DNA from: JAPOUP01 sp026708635 | Lineage (GTDB): Bacteria; Pseudomonadota; Alphaproteobacteria; Rhodobacterales; Rhodobacteraceae | Assembly: GCA_965200115.1 (NCBI GenBank) | Contig: OZ241336.1 | Coordinates: 2,356,001-2,420,000, forward strand | Direction of reading: 5' to 3' | Length of the DNA: 64,000 nt | In this document: positions 16,828-24,314 of the stretch, in pieces | How the letters are laid out: each line of letters opens with the position of its first letter | Numbering within the stretch: the stretch's first letter is position 1 | The notes under the pieces: generated by a model | The model's database searches: none | Told to the model about the DNA's origin: nothing | What the model saw: only the letters and a program-made list of their open reading frames with translations | Program-made: the position numbers and the translations under genes

Positions 16828-17514
16828 ATGACACCCGGTGCCGCAATCAATGCCCTGAAAGCCCGTGTCCAACCGGGCAAGGACGCGGCGATGGCGGCCT
16901 ACCACAAGGCTCCCAGAATCTATCTGGGCGTCGCTAACCCGGACATCGACATTTTGACGCGGGAATGGCGCAGGGAACTTCCGCTTTGCAAGCGCATCGC
17001 TCTCGCGGATGCGCTCTGGGACGCCAACATCCACGAGACCCGGATTGCGGCGGCCAAGCTGCTAACACAGAAGCGGGTGCGGCCCGATGAAACCCTCTGG
17101 AAACTGATCGCGTCCTGGGTGCCCGAATTCGACGCCTGGGCTGTAGCCGACCATGCCTGCATAGCCGGACAAACGCGGCTCCTGGCCAAACCCGACCGGA
17201 TTGAAGAAATTGAGTCCTGGACCCGGAGCGCGGATTTCTGGGTGCGCAGGGCGGCATTGGTGATGACGCTTCCATGGGCCAGAATGAGGAATCCCGGGCT
17301 CCATGACATCACCATCCGCGACCGGATCCTCGGATGGGCAGCCCTGTACGTGGAGGACTCCGAATGGTTCATCCAGAAAGCTGTCGCATGGTGGGTCCGC
17401 GACTGTTCCAAGCGGGATCCCGCGCGCGCCAGAGCGTTTCTGGAAACCTATGGGGAGTCGCTCAAACCCTTCGCCCGCCGCGAGGCCGGAAAGTACCTTC
17501 CACCCGTATCGTGA
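16828..17514 (+). CDS. DNA alkylation repair protein (AlkD-like HEAT-repeat family)
   Basis: A 228-residue, helix-rich protein of the AlkC/AlkD HEAT-like DNA glycosylase family. Characteristic features are YLGVANPDIDILTREWRREL near residue 35, LWDANIHETRIAAAKLLTQK, WVRRAALVMTLPWAR near residue 140, and WFIQKAVAWWVRDCSKRDPA near residue 190, a tryptophan-rich repeat pattern typical of the family. Members remove bulky or positively charged alkylated bases without base flipping. The start is the ATG at 16828; a TTG two codons upstream is less likely. It appears monocistronic. Confidence 0.82.
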   Translation: MTPGAAINALKARVQPGKDAAMAAYHKAPRIYLGVANPDIDILTREWRRELPLCKRIALADALWDANIHETRIAAAKLLTQKRVRPDETLWKLIASWVPEFDAWAVADHACIAGQTRLLAKPDRIEEIESWTRSADFWVRRAALVMTLPWARMRNPGLHDITIRDRILGWAALYVEDSEWFIQKAVAWWVRDCSKRDPARARAFLETYGESLKPFARREAGKYLPPVS

Positions 17515-18075
17515 CGGATGGCGGGACGCGCCGCCGGTCCGTCCCGAGTCCGTCACGGCAGCCGAGCGAGAGCGATGAGGAAGCGCCTCTCTACATCCGG
17601 AGTGCGGTGCCACTCTCCATGATCAACCACCCGTGCCGTGGGAATTCCGCATAGCGGCTGGTTGTTCCGGTCAACAGCACTGGCGTCCGGTTCGCGAAGC
17701 GGGTGCACTGCCGAGTGCCCCGCCGCTTCTGTTGATAGAGGATCCGGGGCGTGGAGGCTTGGACCCTTCAGCGGCTCCAGGCGCGCCACCGGGACCTCTC
17801 GGCTCCGGACCGGCTGCTGTAGCGGGCGGGCATGGAGACCGCTGTGATGGACAAGGTGCTGCGTTCCGCCCCAATGCGGAGGCTCTTTCAAACAGTTCTC
17901 GGGAGCACTCCACCACACACCGAATCCAAGGTCTGGAACGGCGGCGGACACAGCGATCGCGGAAAACCGAGGCCCGCGTCCCGGATTTTCGCGGATTCGG
18001 CCGGATCAGCGCCCATCTCCCAATCCAACGCGGGAAATGTCGTTTGATTCTAGCTTATTGCAAAAGAACAATCCG
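17515..18075. other. Non-coding or decayed stretch with one strong hairpin
   Basis: No gene is recognisable in these 560 nt; open frames on both strands are Arg/Pro/Ser-rich and unlike known families. A strong inverted repeat lies at 17696-17729: GAAGCGG pairs with CCGCTTC, and inside it GCACT pairs with AGTGC around a 4-nt loop. It could be a relic element end. The stretch leads directly into a transposase remnant. Confidence 0.4.
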
Positions 18076-18094
18076 CCATACGAGAACCACACCC
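18076..18094 (+). repeat. Imperfect 19-bp direct repeat, left copy
   Basis: The 19-bp sequence starting CCATACGAGAACC matches 17 of 19 positions of 18511-18529 in the same orientation. The two copies flank the transposase remnant, which makes them candidate element-associated repeats, although target duplications would normally be shorter. Confidence 0.5.
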
Positions 18095-18097
18095 TCC

Positions 18098-18475
18098 TGC
18101 ACCACGACCCCGGGGGCGTCGGTAAGGTGATCGACGCGCTGCGGTATCTGCTGCGGAAGGGAGAGGGTGCCGACGACGTCCGGAGAGAACTGGCCTTCTT
18201 CCTCAACAACCGCCGCCGCGGGCCACGCGATCGGTTCCGGTTCCGTGGAATCCGCGAACAGGGTTCTCGCGACGGCCCGGATGAAGCGCTCCGGTCAGAG
18301 CTGGGGCCACGACGGCGGACAGGGCGTCCTGACCTTCCGGGCGCTCCTCAGGTCCGGGCGCCTCCACCGGGCCTGGGCCGCGCTGGTGTCGAGCCTGAGC
18401 CGCCACGGCGGCTGGAGACCCCCGGAATGCGCCAACGAGAACGGGCCGTTGACGCGGGTCGCACTCGCCGCGTGA
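18098..18475 (+). mobile_element. ISKra4-type transposase, C-terminal remnant with frameshift
   Basis: Two adjoining frames reconstruct a transposase C-terminus. The first reads GGVGKVIDALRYLLRKGEG and DDVRRELAFFLNNRRR. After a frameshift near 18215-18222 the second reads GHAIGSGSVESANRVLATAR, MKRSGQSWGHDGGQGVLTFR and ALLRSGRLHRAWAALVSSL, with a stop at 18475. The GSGSVE motif followed by RMKRSGxxW and GGQGVLxxRALL is typical of the ISKra4 group of DDE transposases (recalled, not searched). The N-terminal two thirds are missing, so the element is dead. Confidence 0.7.
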
Positions 18476-18510
18476 TTCGCAAACGGAACATCATGGAATC
18501 AAAAAGTGAA

Positions 18511-18529
18511 CCATACGAGAATCGCACCC
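18511..18529 (+). repeat. Imperfect 19-bp direct repeat, right copy
   Basis: Starts CCATACGAGAATC and matches the 18076-18094 copy at 17 of 19 positions, same orientation, 435 bp away. It lies 35 nt after the end of the transposase remnant. Confidence 0.5.
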
Positions 18530-18639
18530 CGGGAAATGGACATGTCTTCTGGATTTGCTCCTTGCCTCCTACGGGAACGGCAGAAAGGCGTGGCGGATTT
18601 CGACTTGTTCCTGCCTGGGAATGCGGCGGTGACGGCTGG

Positions 18640-18960
18640 AGAACCGCAGTATCGGGCCTTGACGTCCCTTGACAGGAGCTCCACGAGGTTGATCGTGATC
18701 CTGTCCTCGTTGGCATCTGGAAGCAGAACCGCCACGCAATGCGTTCATACCGCCCACATTCGTTCCAGGAATCTCGTGTCCACGCTCCTGAACCGGTCGG
18801 TCCAGTCCTTTGGGTCGCCCAGCAGCATCAGGAGGAATTGCCGGCTCTGAGCGCGTCGTGCATTTCCAAATCCAGCGCGACGCGCTCGTGAGGCTCTTCC
18901 GGTGACACTTTGCAACCCAAACGAAAGGGTTCTGACCAAGGAGGCGCCTTCAGATCGCGA
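18640..18960 (-). pseudogene. Decayed gene of unknown family
   Basis: Minus-strand frames look protein-like but are interrupted. One frame gives VSPEEPHERVALDLEMHDAL, then a shift near 18840 leads to FLLMLLGDPKDWTDRFRSVD and TRFLERMWAV, a TGA at 18745-18747, and in the same frame HCVAVLLPDANEDRITINLV and ELLSRDVKARYC. Continuity of sense across the stop and the frameshift suggests a former gene of at least 100 codons. I do not recognise it. Confidence is low because this rests on the look of the translation alone. Confidence 0.35.
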
Positions 18961-19017
18961 CAGATCCCGAAGTATCGGCGACAATACGCGGGAGAAGGGT
19001 AGGTAGAGAACTCAGCA

Positions 19018-20142
19018 ATGGATTGGCTTCGCGAAATCCTCATCGGAATTGTGATCACTGGCGTCTTAACGACATGGTTGACGGGATTTCTCAATCAACT
19101 CGTTCCATCACCGGCGCGAGCACGGCTGGCTCTCAAGAATTGCTGGAGCAACGGTCCGCAGCGCGCGGAAGACGGTTTTCGCGTCGCCTTGTGCTGGCTT
19201 GGCAAAGACGTCAGCAGACATGACACGGAAACCGTAGCGCAGGCCTTTGTCCGTATTGACGGCATCTCGTTGGTCCGGTCTGCACGCATCGTCTCGGCTA
19301 CTGGTGCAGCTGACGAATGGCGTCCGGCGATGAAGCGCAGCGCCCGCGCGATACTGGACAGGTGGAACGCCGATTTGGCGATAGTTGGTCTGGTCAAGCG
19401 GTCGGACGCGGTATTAAGCCTATGGTTCGTACCTCGGTGTTCTGACGACACGCTCCGTCGTGGAGATCAACCCTACACGTTGGAAAACGTCACGCTTGGC
19501 ACAGATTTTCATCATGATCTACGCGCTCAGCTTACAGCCATGGCGTTGGCCAGTTTGGCTCCGCTGGTGGATGGCCAAGTACGCGGGCAGGTGATTGATA
19601 ATGGACTGCACGATGCCACGGAAAAGCTTATCAGCCTGGTTAAAGGCCGTACGATCGCAGCGGGTGGGCGCAAAGCGGCTCTCCAACTGGTACCTGGGGT
19701 CGCCCTCTGTACTCTCGGGGAGCGAGAACGGAGTACAGAACGACTTGACCAGAGTGTGGATGCCTTGCGGGCGGCGCTTAAAGAGTTCACCCGGCACCGC
19801 GCTCCCAAAACAATGGGGACCGCCCTTGCGGTTCTCGGCGAAAAGGAAAACAGTACCAAGCGCCTTCGGCAAGCCCTAGAAGCCTTCCGGACGTCTCTCG
19901 AGGAATACTCCCGTGAGCGCGTTCCTTTCCTGTGGGCGATGACGCAGCACACTCCGGCGGTTCCTGGCCGAGCACGTCGTCACCGAACGCAACCTCGCCC
20001 GCCGCGCTTCCTATACCTCTGGAGCAGGCTGCGCAGCCCGTTCCAGAACTTCGTCATCCCGGACTGGCGGACCCTGTATCGCGCCATGTCCGGAGAAATG
20101 AGGAAACCCGAACTCTCCGAGATACTCCCCGACGGACCGTAG
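19018..20142 (+). CDS. Membrane-anchored TPR-repeat protein, repeat array cut short
   Basis: A 374-residue protein with one N-terminal membrane segment (ILIGIVITGVLTTWLTGFL). A globular region of about 190 residues includes RAILDRWNADLAIVGLVKRS and FVPRCSDDTLRRGD. Tetratricopeptide-like repeats start near residue 235 with the repeated theme GERERSTERLDQSVDALRAA and GEKENSTKRLRQALEAFRTS, each followed by LKEFTR or LEEYSRERVPFLWAMTQ. In proteins of this type the array normally continues as MTQNNLG and repeats several times. Here sense is lost right after MTQH (about 19940) and the remaining 60 residues are unrelated, so the array is probably truncated by a frameshift or junction. The function is unknown. 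Confidence 0.55.
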   Translation: MDWLREILIGIVITGVLTTWLTGFLNQLVPSPARARLALKNCWSNGPQRAEDGFRVALCWLGKDVSRHDTETVAQAFVRIDGISLVRSARIVSATGAADEWRPAMKRSARAILDRWNADLAIVGLVKRSDAVLSLWFVPRCSDDTLRRGDQPYTLENVTLGTDFHHDLRAQLTAMALASLAPLVDGQVRGQVIDNGLHDATEKLISLVKGRTIAAGGRKAALQLVPGVALCTLGERERSTERLDQSVDALRAALKEFTRHRAPKTMGTALAVLGEKENSTKRLRQALEAFRTSLEEYSRERVPFLWAMTQHTPAVPGRARRHRTQPRPPRFLYLWSRLRSPFQNFVIPDWRTLYRAMSGEMRKPELSEILPDGP

Positions 20143-20224
20143 CCGCCCGGCCATCAGTTGTGCGCACCCGGAAAACCCGGACCATGCCGTGCGTCCGACG
20201 GCCGTCACCCTGCCAGCAAATCCG

Positions 20225-21020
20225 TTAGCGGGAACTGTTGTCGGAATAGGCCCGGTTGTTATGATTAGGCAAACGCCTGTATAAAATCTTGCGAAGGAGA
20301 CTCCCGTAGGTCTTCAACAACTTGCGGCGATGATAGCCTTCAAGGAATTTTCCGTCCTTCTCCGCTTCCAACCTGCCGCAAGCATTAATCAAAGATTGAC
20401 CTTCCTGCGGAGGATGGGCAACGAGCGGAGGATGGACAATGCGCCAGTCGCGTCTAGCGATTAAGTCTTCCGCGCAGGCTGGCCAGTCCGCCGCCCGGCT
20501 GATCGGGGTTACGTGTTCAGCGAAATGCCTTGCCGCATCAAGGGACATGACATAGGCGGCTGCCCCCGCCCTCTCTATTCGGGGAGCGCGTATGTAAGAG
20601 ACATAGCCGGCAAAAAGTGGCTTCGCTCCCCCCCCCCCTTCGGACATATGGCCGCCGAATGTAAAGCTGCGTCACAGCGGCATCCGTGTAGTGTTTGCCC
20701 GCGAGGAACTGACCCAAATCTGGGTCAAGGATTACGTCATCTTCGAGTATTAGAGCGTGGCGGACATTATCGGCAACGATCCTGTTGTAGCATTTGACGT
20801 GCGATAGGGCGCACGCAAACTCGACATCTGACATAGGGTAAAGTCCGCCGCGGCGGGCCCCTACGCGGTCGATCTGGCTTTCGTAGACCGGATCAAGACC
20901 GTCGCGGCCATCCACGGCGTCAACAAACTCAAAGGCTATCCCGAGCCTGCCGAGTTGGTCCGCAATAACGTTGCGCCGATCATCGCAGTCGGGAAGGGAA
21001 ATAACGAAAGTCGGGATCAT
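20225..21020 (-). pseudogene. GT25 family glycosyltransferase, out of frame at a G11 tract (possible phase-off state)
   Basis: The N-terminal frame begins MIPTFVISLPDCDDRRNVIA and includes CALSHVKCYNRIVADN and ALILEDDVILDPDLG, the hallmarks of glycosyltransferase family 25 (LPS glycosyltransferases). It becomes nonsense after RPYVRRGGG at an 11-G run. The other frame continues the protein: AKPLFAGYVSYIRAPRIER, AGAAAYVMSLDAARHFAEHV and ADWPACAEDLIARRDWRIVH, to the stop at 20225. Ten G residues instead of eleven would join the halves into a 264-residue enzyme of normal GT25 length. It may therefore be a reversible off state rather than a dead gene; a homopolymer read error is the other explanation. 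Confidence 0.8.
20628..20638 (-). repeat. Homopolymer tract, 11 G on the coding strand of the GT25 gene
   Basis: Eleven consecutive C on the plus strand, read as G11 in the glycosyltransferase gene, exactly where its two halves change frame. Runs of this length in coding DNA are classic slippage sites. With 10 (or 13) G the gene is open; with 11 it terminates early. Confidence 0.9.
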
Positions 21021-21191
21021 ATGCAGTTTCGGTTTTCGCTCTCCATGCTATCCGTCCAATAGGGCCAATCAGTCCGGCCGCACGGGACACCCCCAGCTGC
21101 GCGGTAGTTGATAGTATTGCACAATTAGGGCCTTCCGACTTCCGGCGCGCCACTCACTAAAATTCAGTGCGCCGAATGCCATTTCTCTATC

Positions 21192-22745
21192 CTAAGCCCT
21201 CCCGGAAGTCGATGCCAGCGAGATCTGTGAACCCGAATCCAGCGATTGATCGTAACGCCCGACTTGATGCTCTGTCCGGATTATTTCATCAATGTCCGAA
21301 AAGATCGCGCGCATCTCGGCATCGCTATCGGGACTCTCACACGCGATTACCAAATTGGGTGTATTAGACGATGCCCGCACCAAGCCCCATCCACCATTGT
21401 CAAGGACGACCCGCGCCCCGTTGACTGTGACGACTTCCTTGATCCCGCGTCCCGCGATTTTCTCTCCGGCTTGACGCCTGGCCATCAATTTGCCCACCAG
21501 CCTCGCAAGTACGTCATATTTCTCTGAATCGGCGCAATACAGTGACATGGTGGGGCTGCAATAGGTGCGCGGGAGCGCGTCGCGCATGTCGGACATGCTC
21601 TTCTCCGGATTGCGGTCCATCAGTTTGCAGATTTCGACCGCAGCGCGCAAACCACAGTCATAGCCAAACCCCAACGGTTGAGCGAAGTAATAATGGCCGG
21701 ACTTCTCGAACCCGGCCAGCGCGCCAATTTCCTGAATTCGTCTCTTCATGTGTGAATGACCGGTTTTCCAATAATCCGCCACCACTCCACGCGCCCGCAG
21801 TTCCGGATCGGAAGCAAATAGGCCCGTCGACTTTATGTCCGTAACAATGGTCGCCCCGGGATACTTTTTGGCCAGATCGCGAGCGAGGATCACACCAACC
21901 TTATCGGCGAAAATCTCCTCTCCCTCATTATCAACGACTCCGATGCGATCACCGTCTCCATCAAACCCAAGCGCCAGATCGGCACCTGAGGATCTAACGG
22001 AATCCGCCATGTCATGCAGCATTTCCATCGCTTCGGGATTCGGATTGTAGTTGGGAAACGTGTAGTCGAGGCGGTTATGGCTTTCCACCACGTCCACACC
22101 TATACGGGTTAGAAGCTCGGGCGCGAAAGCCGACGCGGTGCCATTACCCGTGGCGCAAACCACTTTGAGCCGACGCGACATGCGAAAGCCATCGACCAGA
22201 TCGTCGAGATATGCCTCCCCGACTCCATCGATGTACTCGAAAGCTCCATCAGGTCGCGCCTCGCCTCGACCATCGAGCACGATGCCCTTCAGTTCGGCCA
22301 TTTCATCCGGTCCATGGGTCAAGGGACGGTCAAAACCGATTTTCAGCCCTGTCCAGCCCTTCGGATTATGCGAAGCGGTCACCATCGCCAATGCGGGCAC
22401 ATCAAGGTGGAACTGCGCGAAATAGGCCATAGGACTCAGAGCCGTCCCGATATCCCTGACGTGGATGCCCGCCTGAACGAGCCCGATGATCAGCGCATGC
22501 TTGATGGAAAGAGAGCTTTCGCGATAGTCGTTGCCTACCGCAATTGTTGGCGCGAGTCCATGAAGCCGCATCTGGGTGCCGAGACCCAACCCCAGAGCGG
22601 TCATTCCAGGCAAGTTGATCTCATGCGGGAATTTCCACCGCGCGTCATATTCCCGGAACCCGGTAGGGGCGATCATGGGATCGCGCAAGAACTCCCATGT
22701 GTTGGGCGTGACGTCGGCATAAGGCTTCTTCATTCGATTCGCCAA
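21192..22745 (-). CDS. manB: Phosphomannomutase/phosphoglucomutase
   Basis: Interconverts hexose 6- and 1-phosphates; here it should supply mannose-1-phosphate to ManC. The protein is about 517 residues. It contains the phosphoserine loop VTASHNPKGWTGLKIG, the Mg-binding LALGFDGDGDRIGVVDN, a sugar-binding region around GHSHMKRRIQEIGALAGFEK, and the phosphate-binding C-terminus VRASSNTPNLVIACE. I start at a TTG (22745): AGGAGG lies six bases upstream and the N-terminus is MANRMKKPYADVTPNTWEF. An ATG at 22733 lies 18 nt from that site, and another at 22808 adds 21 residues. It lies between two glycosyltransferase genes and near manC. Confidence 0.88.
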   Translation of the reverse strand: MANRMKKPYADVTPNTWEFLRDPMIAPTGFREYDARWKFPHEINLPGMTALGLGLGTQMRLHGLAPTIAVGNDYRESSLSIKHALIIGLVQAGIHVRDIGTALSPMAYFAQFHLDVPALAMVTASHNPKGWTGLKIGFDRPLTHGPDEMAELKGIVLDGRGEARPDGAFEYIDGVGEAYLDDLVDGFRMSRRLKVVCATGNGTASAFAPELLTRIGVDVVESHNRLDYTFPNYNPNPEAMEMLHDMADSVRSSGADLALGFDGDGDRIGVVDNEGEEIFADKVGVILARDLAKKYPGATIVTDIKSTGLFASDPELRARGVVADYWKTGHSHMKRRIQEIGALAGFEKSGHYYFAQPLGFGYDCGLRAAVEICKLMDRNPEKSMSDMRDALPRTYCSPTMSLYCADSEKYDVLARLVGKLMARRQAGEKIAGRGIKEVVTVNGARVVLDNGGWGLVRASSNTPNLVIACESPDSDAEMRAIFSDIDEIIRTEHQVGRYDQSLDSGSQISLASTSGRA

Positions 22746-22992
22746 GCGAATCCTCCTTTCAATGTCGGAGTTTACCGGATGACCGATATTGCCGTGTAGT
22801 ACTGTCATGGAACGACTTTTCGAGAGGTTCTCCTATCTGTCCAGAAGGGCGATCACCACTTCGCCCCGTGCCGAGGTCGGCACGATGCCGGTTCGTTAGC
22901 CGTAACCCCGTCCCCGCGTAGGACCTCAAGGCCGCGGGGGTGGTGCCGAACGCTGGAACTGCGAAGACGGCGGTCGAAAGGCGCGACTGAAC

Positions 22993-23904
22993 CTACGACC
23001 CGTCAGTTAGCCAGATTCCATGATTATCCTGAAAATATCGGATGGCTGCCTTGTTTGCCTGCCGTCTGTCGTGGCCATCGATTACTGCATCGAATAAGGC
23101 AGTGATACCCGCACCGTCCGATTCATTATTTTTCTTGCCGCCCTTCACAACGATCTTTTCAACCCAGATGGGAATGTCCTTGCGGGCAAGACAACCAGAC
23201 AACCAAACGTCATCGACAGCCCATAGGACCGGTGGGATATCGAACGATTCATCGTCAAACATATCCGGCTTTACAAGGACGCCGGAAAACCCCTCCGCGA
23301 TATCTGCGTAACCGCAATCGGGTGGCCAGAGCATGAACTGCAATCCCTTTTGCCTCGCGAAAGCAATCTCCCGCGCGATCCAGTAGGGAACGTTGCTAGG
23401 AAGGTTTTTTAATCCCCCGCGCCTGGGCTTGGTCCGCGGAAGCCCGAAATGGCTACCTGTTACACCCCCTTTATAGGCTTCATCAACTTTGATCCTGTCC
23501 ACGCCATTATCACCATGAAGAAAGAAACTCACATCGCAGCCGAAAGCCGCAATGCACATATCCGGTCTCTTGGCAGCGGCCTCAAGTCGCGTTTCTAAAA
23601 AGCGGTTCCAATAAAGCCTATCATCATCGACATATACAATCCGCGTATTGGTACCTCGGTACTTCCTGACACAGGGCAGGATCTTTGTAGCCGGGCCAAG
23701 GTCTTCATCAATGACCTCAATCGTGACACCATCGGGGACATCGGGAAGGCAGAAGGAATGTTCGGGGAACCGGCGGTAGGATCGGGGGATCCAGACTTCA
23801 ATCCTGTCAGGCCTGAAGCTTTGAGCCAATAGACTGTGCAGCGTCTGGCCAATGAATGGGAACCGCGGGGGAATAGTCGATAGAGAAACAACAACCTGTG
23901 TCAT
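22993..23904 (-). CDS. Glycosyltransferase, GT2-like
   Basis: A 303-residue cytoplasmic protein with a GT-A-type fold. The N-terminus is VVVSLSTIPPRFPFIGQTLH, followed by LLAQSFRPDRIEVWIPRSY, a family-2-like nucleotide-sugar start. The acidic metal site is RIVYVDDDRLYWNRFLETRL (DDD near residue 93), and the acceptor region is PPVLWAVDDVWLSGCLARKD. Only the family is assignable, not the donor sugar; neighbouring manB and manC make GDP-mannose or a derivative plausible. It is divergent from manC. Confidence 0.72.
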   Translation of the reverse strand: MTQVVVSLSTIPPRFPFIGQTLHSLLAQSFRPDRIEVWIPRSYRRFPEHSFCLPDVPDGVTIEVIDEDLGPATKILPCVRKYRGTNTRIVYVDDDRLYWNRFLETRLEAAAKRPDMCIAAFGCDVSFFLHGDNGVDRIKVDEAYKGGVTGSHFGLPRTKPRRGGLKNLPSNVPYWIAREIAFARQKGLQFMLWPPDCGYADIAEGFSGVLVKPDMFDDESFDIPPVLWAVDDVWLSGCLARKDIPIWVEKIVVKGGKKNNESDGAGITALFDAVIDGHDRRQANKAAIRYFQDNHGIWLTDGS

Positions 23905-24314
23905 GGAGCGCTGGTTCCAATCGATCGTTTTCGTGACAAGCGTTCATACACCCGAGATTCCCCGAAACCCAATGCCTGGCGTCGAGAAATATCAGCCGAA
24001 ATTAGCGTGGGACACTGACACCCCTCGACTGCAGGGCTACCGTGTTTGAAAGCAGAGCCGACGCATTTCATTTTCTGAGGCATGGAATAACAAAGGGACG
24101 AAGAAGCGCTTCTGATCGTCCTTTCGGGTCGCTCGGGGTATTTTTGGGGTTCAACGCAATGTTTCGGGCCCAAACGCGGCAGCCCTACACCCGACCGGTC
24201 TTGGAGTTGACACCGCCAACACCACCATGGCAACCCGGCGCCGCCGGATGAACAACTGGGTCGCGGACTCCCCGCGATGGAAGGTTGTAGCCGTAGCCAA
24301 ACTTACATGAGGAT
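23905..24314. other. Intergenic region between divergent glycosyltransferase and manC genes
   Basis: About 410 nt upstream of both genes. It should hold the promoters of both, but I could not pick convincing -35/-10 pairs. A short palindrome GAAGCGCTTC lies near 24102-24111. No RNA gene was seen. Confidence 0.35.

Noticed and set aside
24100..24300. Third copy of the 6.9/12.9-kb repeat upstream of manC
   Set aside because: Only short GC-rich words such as GGGCCCGAAA match; there is no ordered alignment like that between the other two copies.
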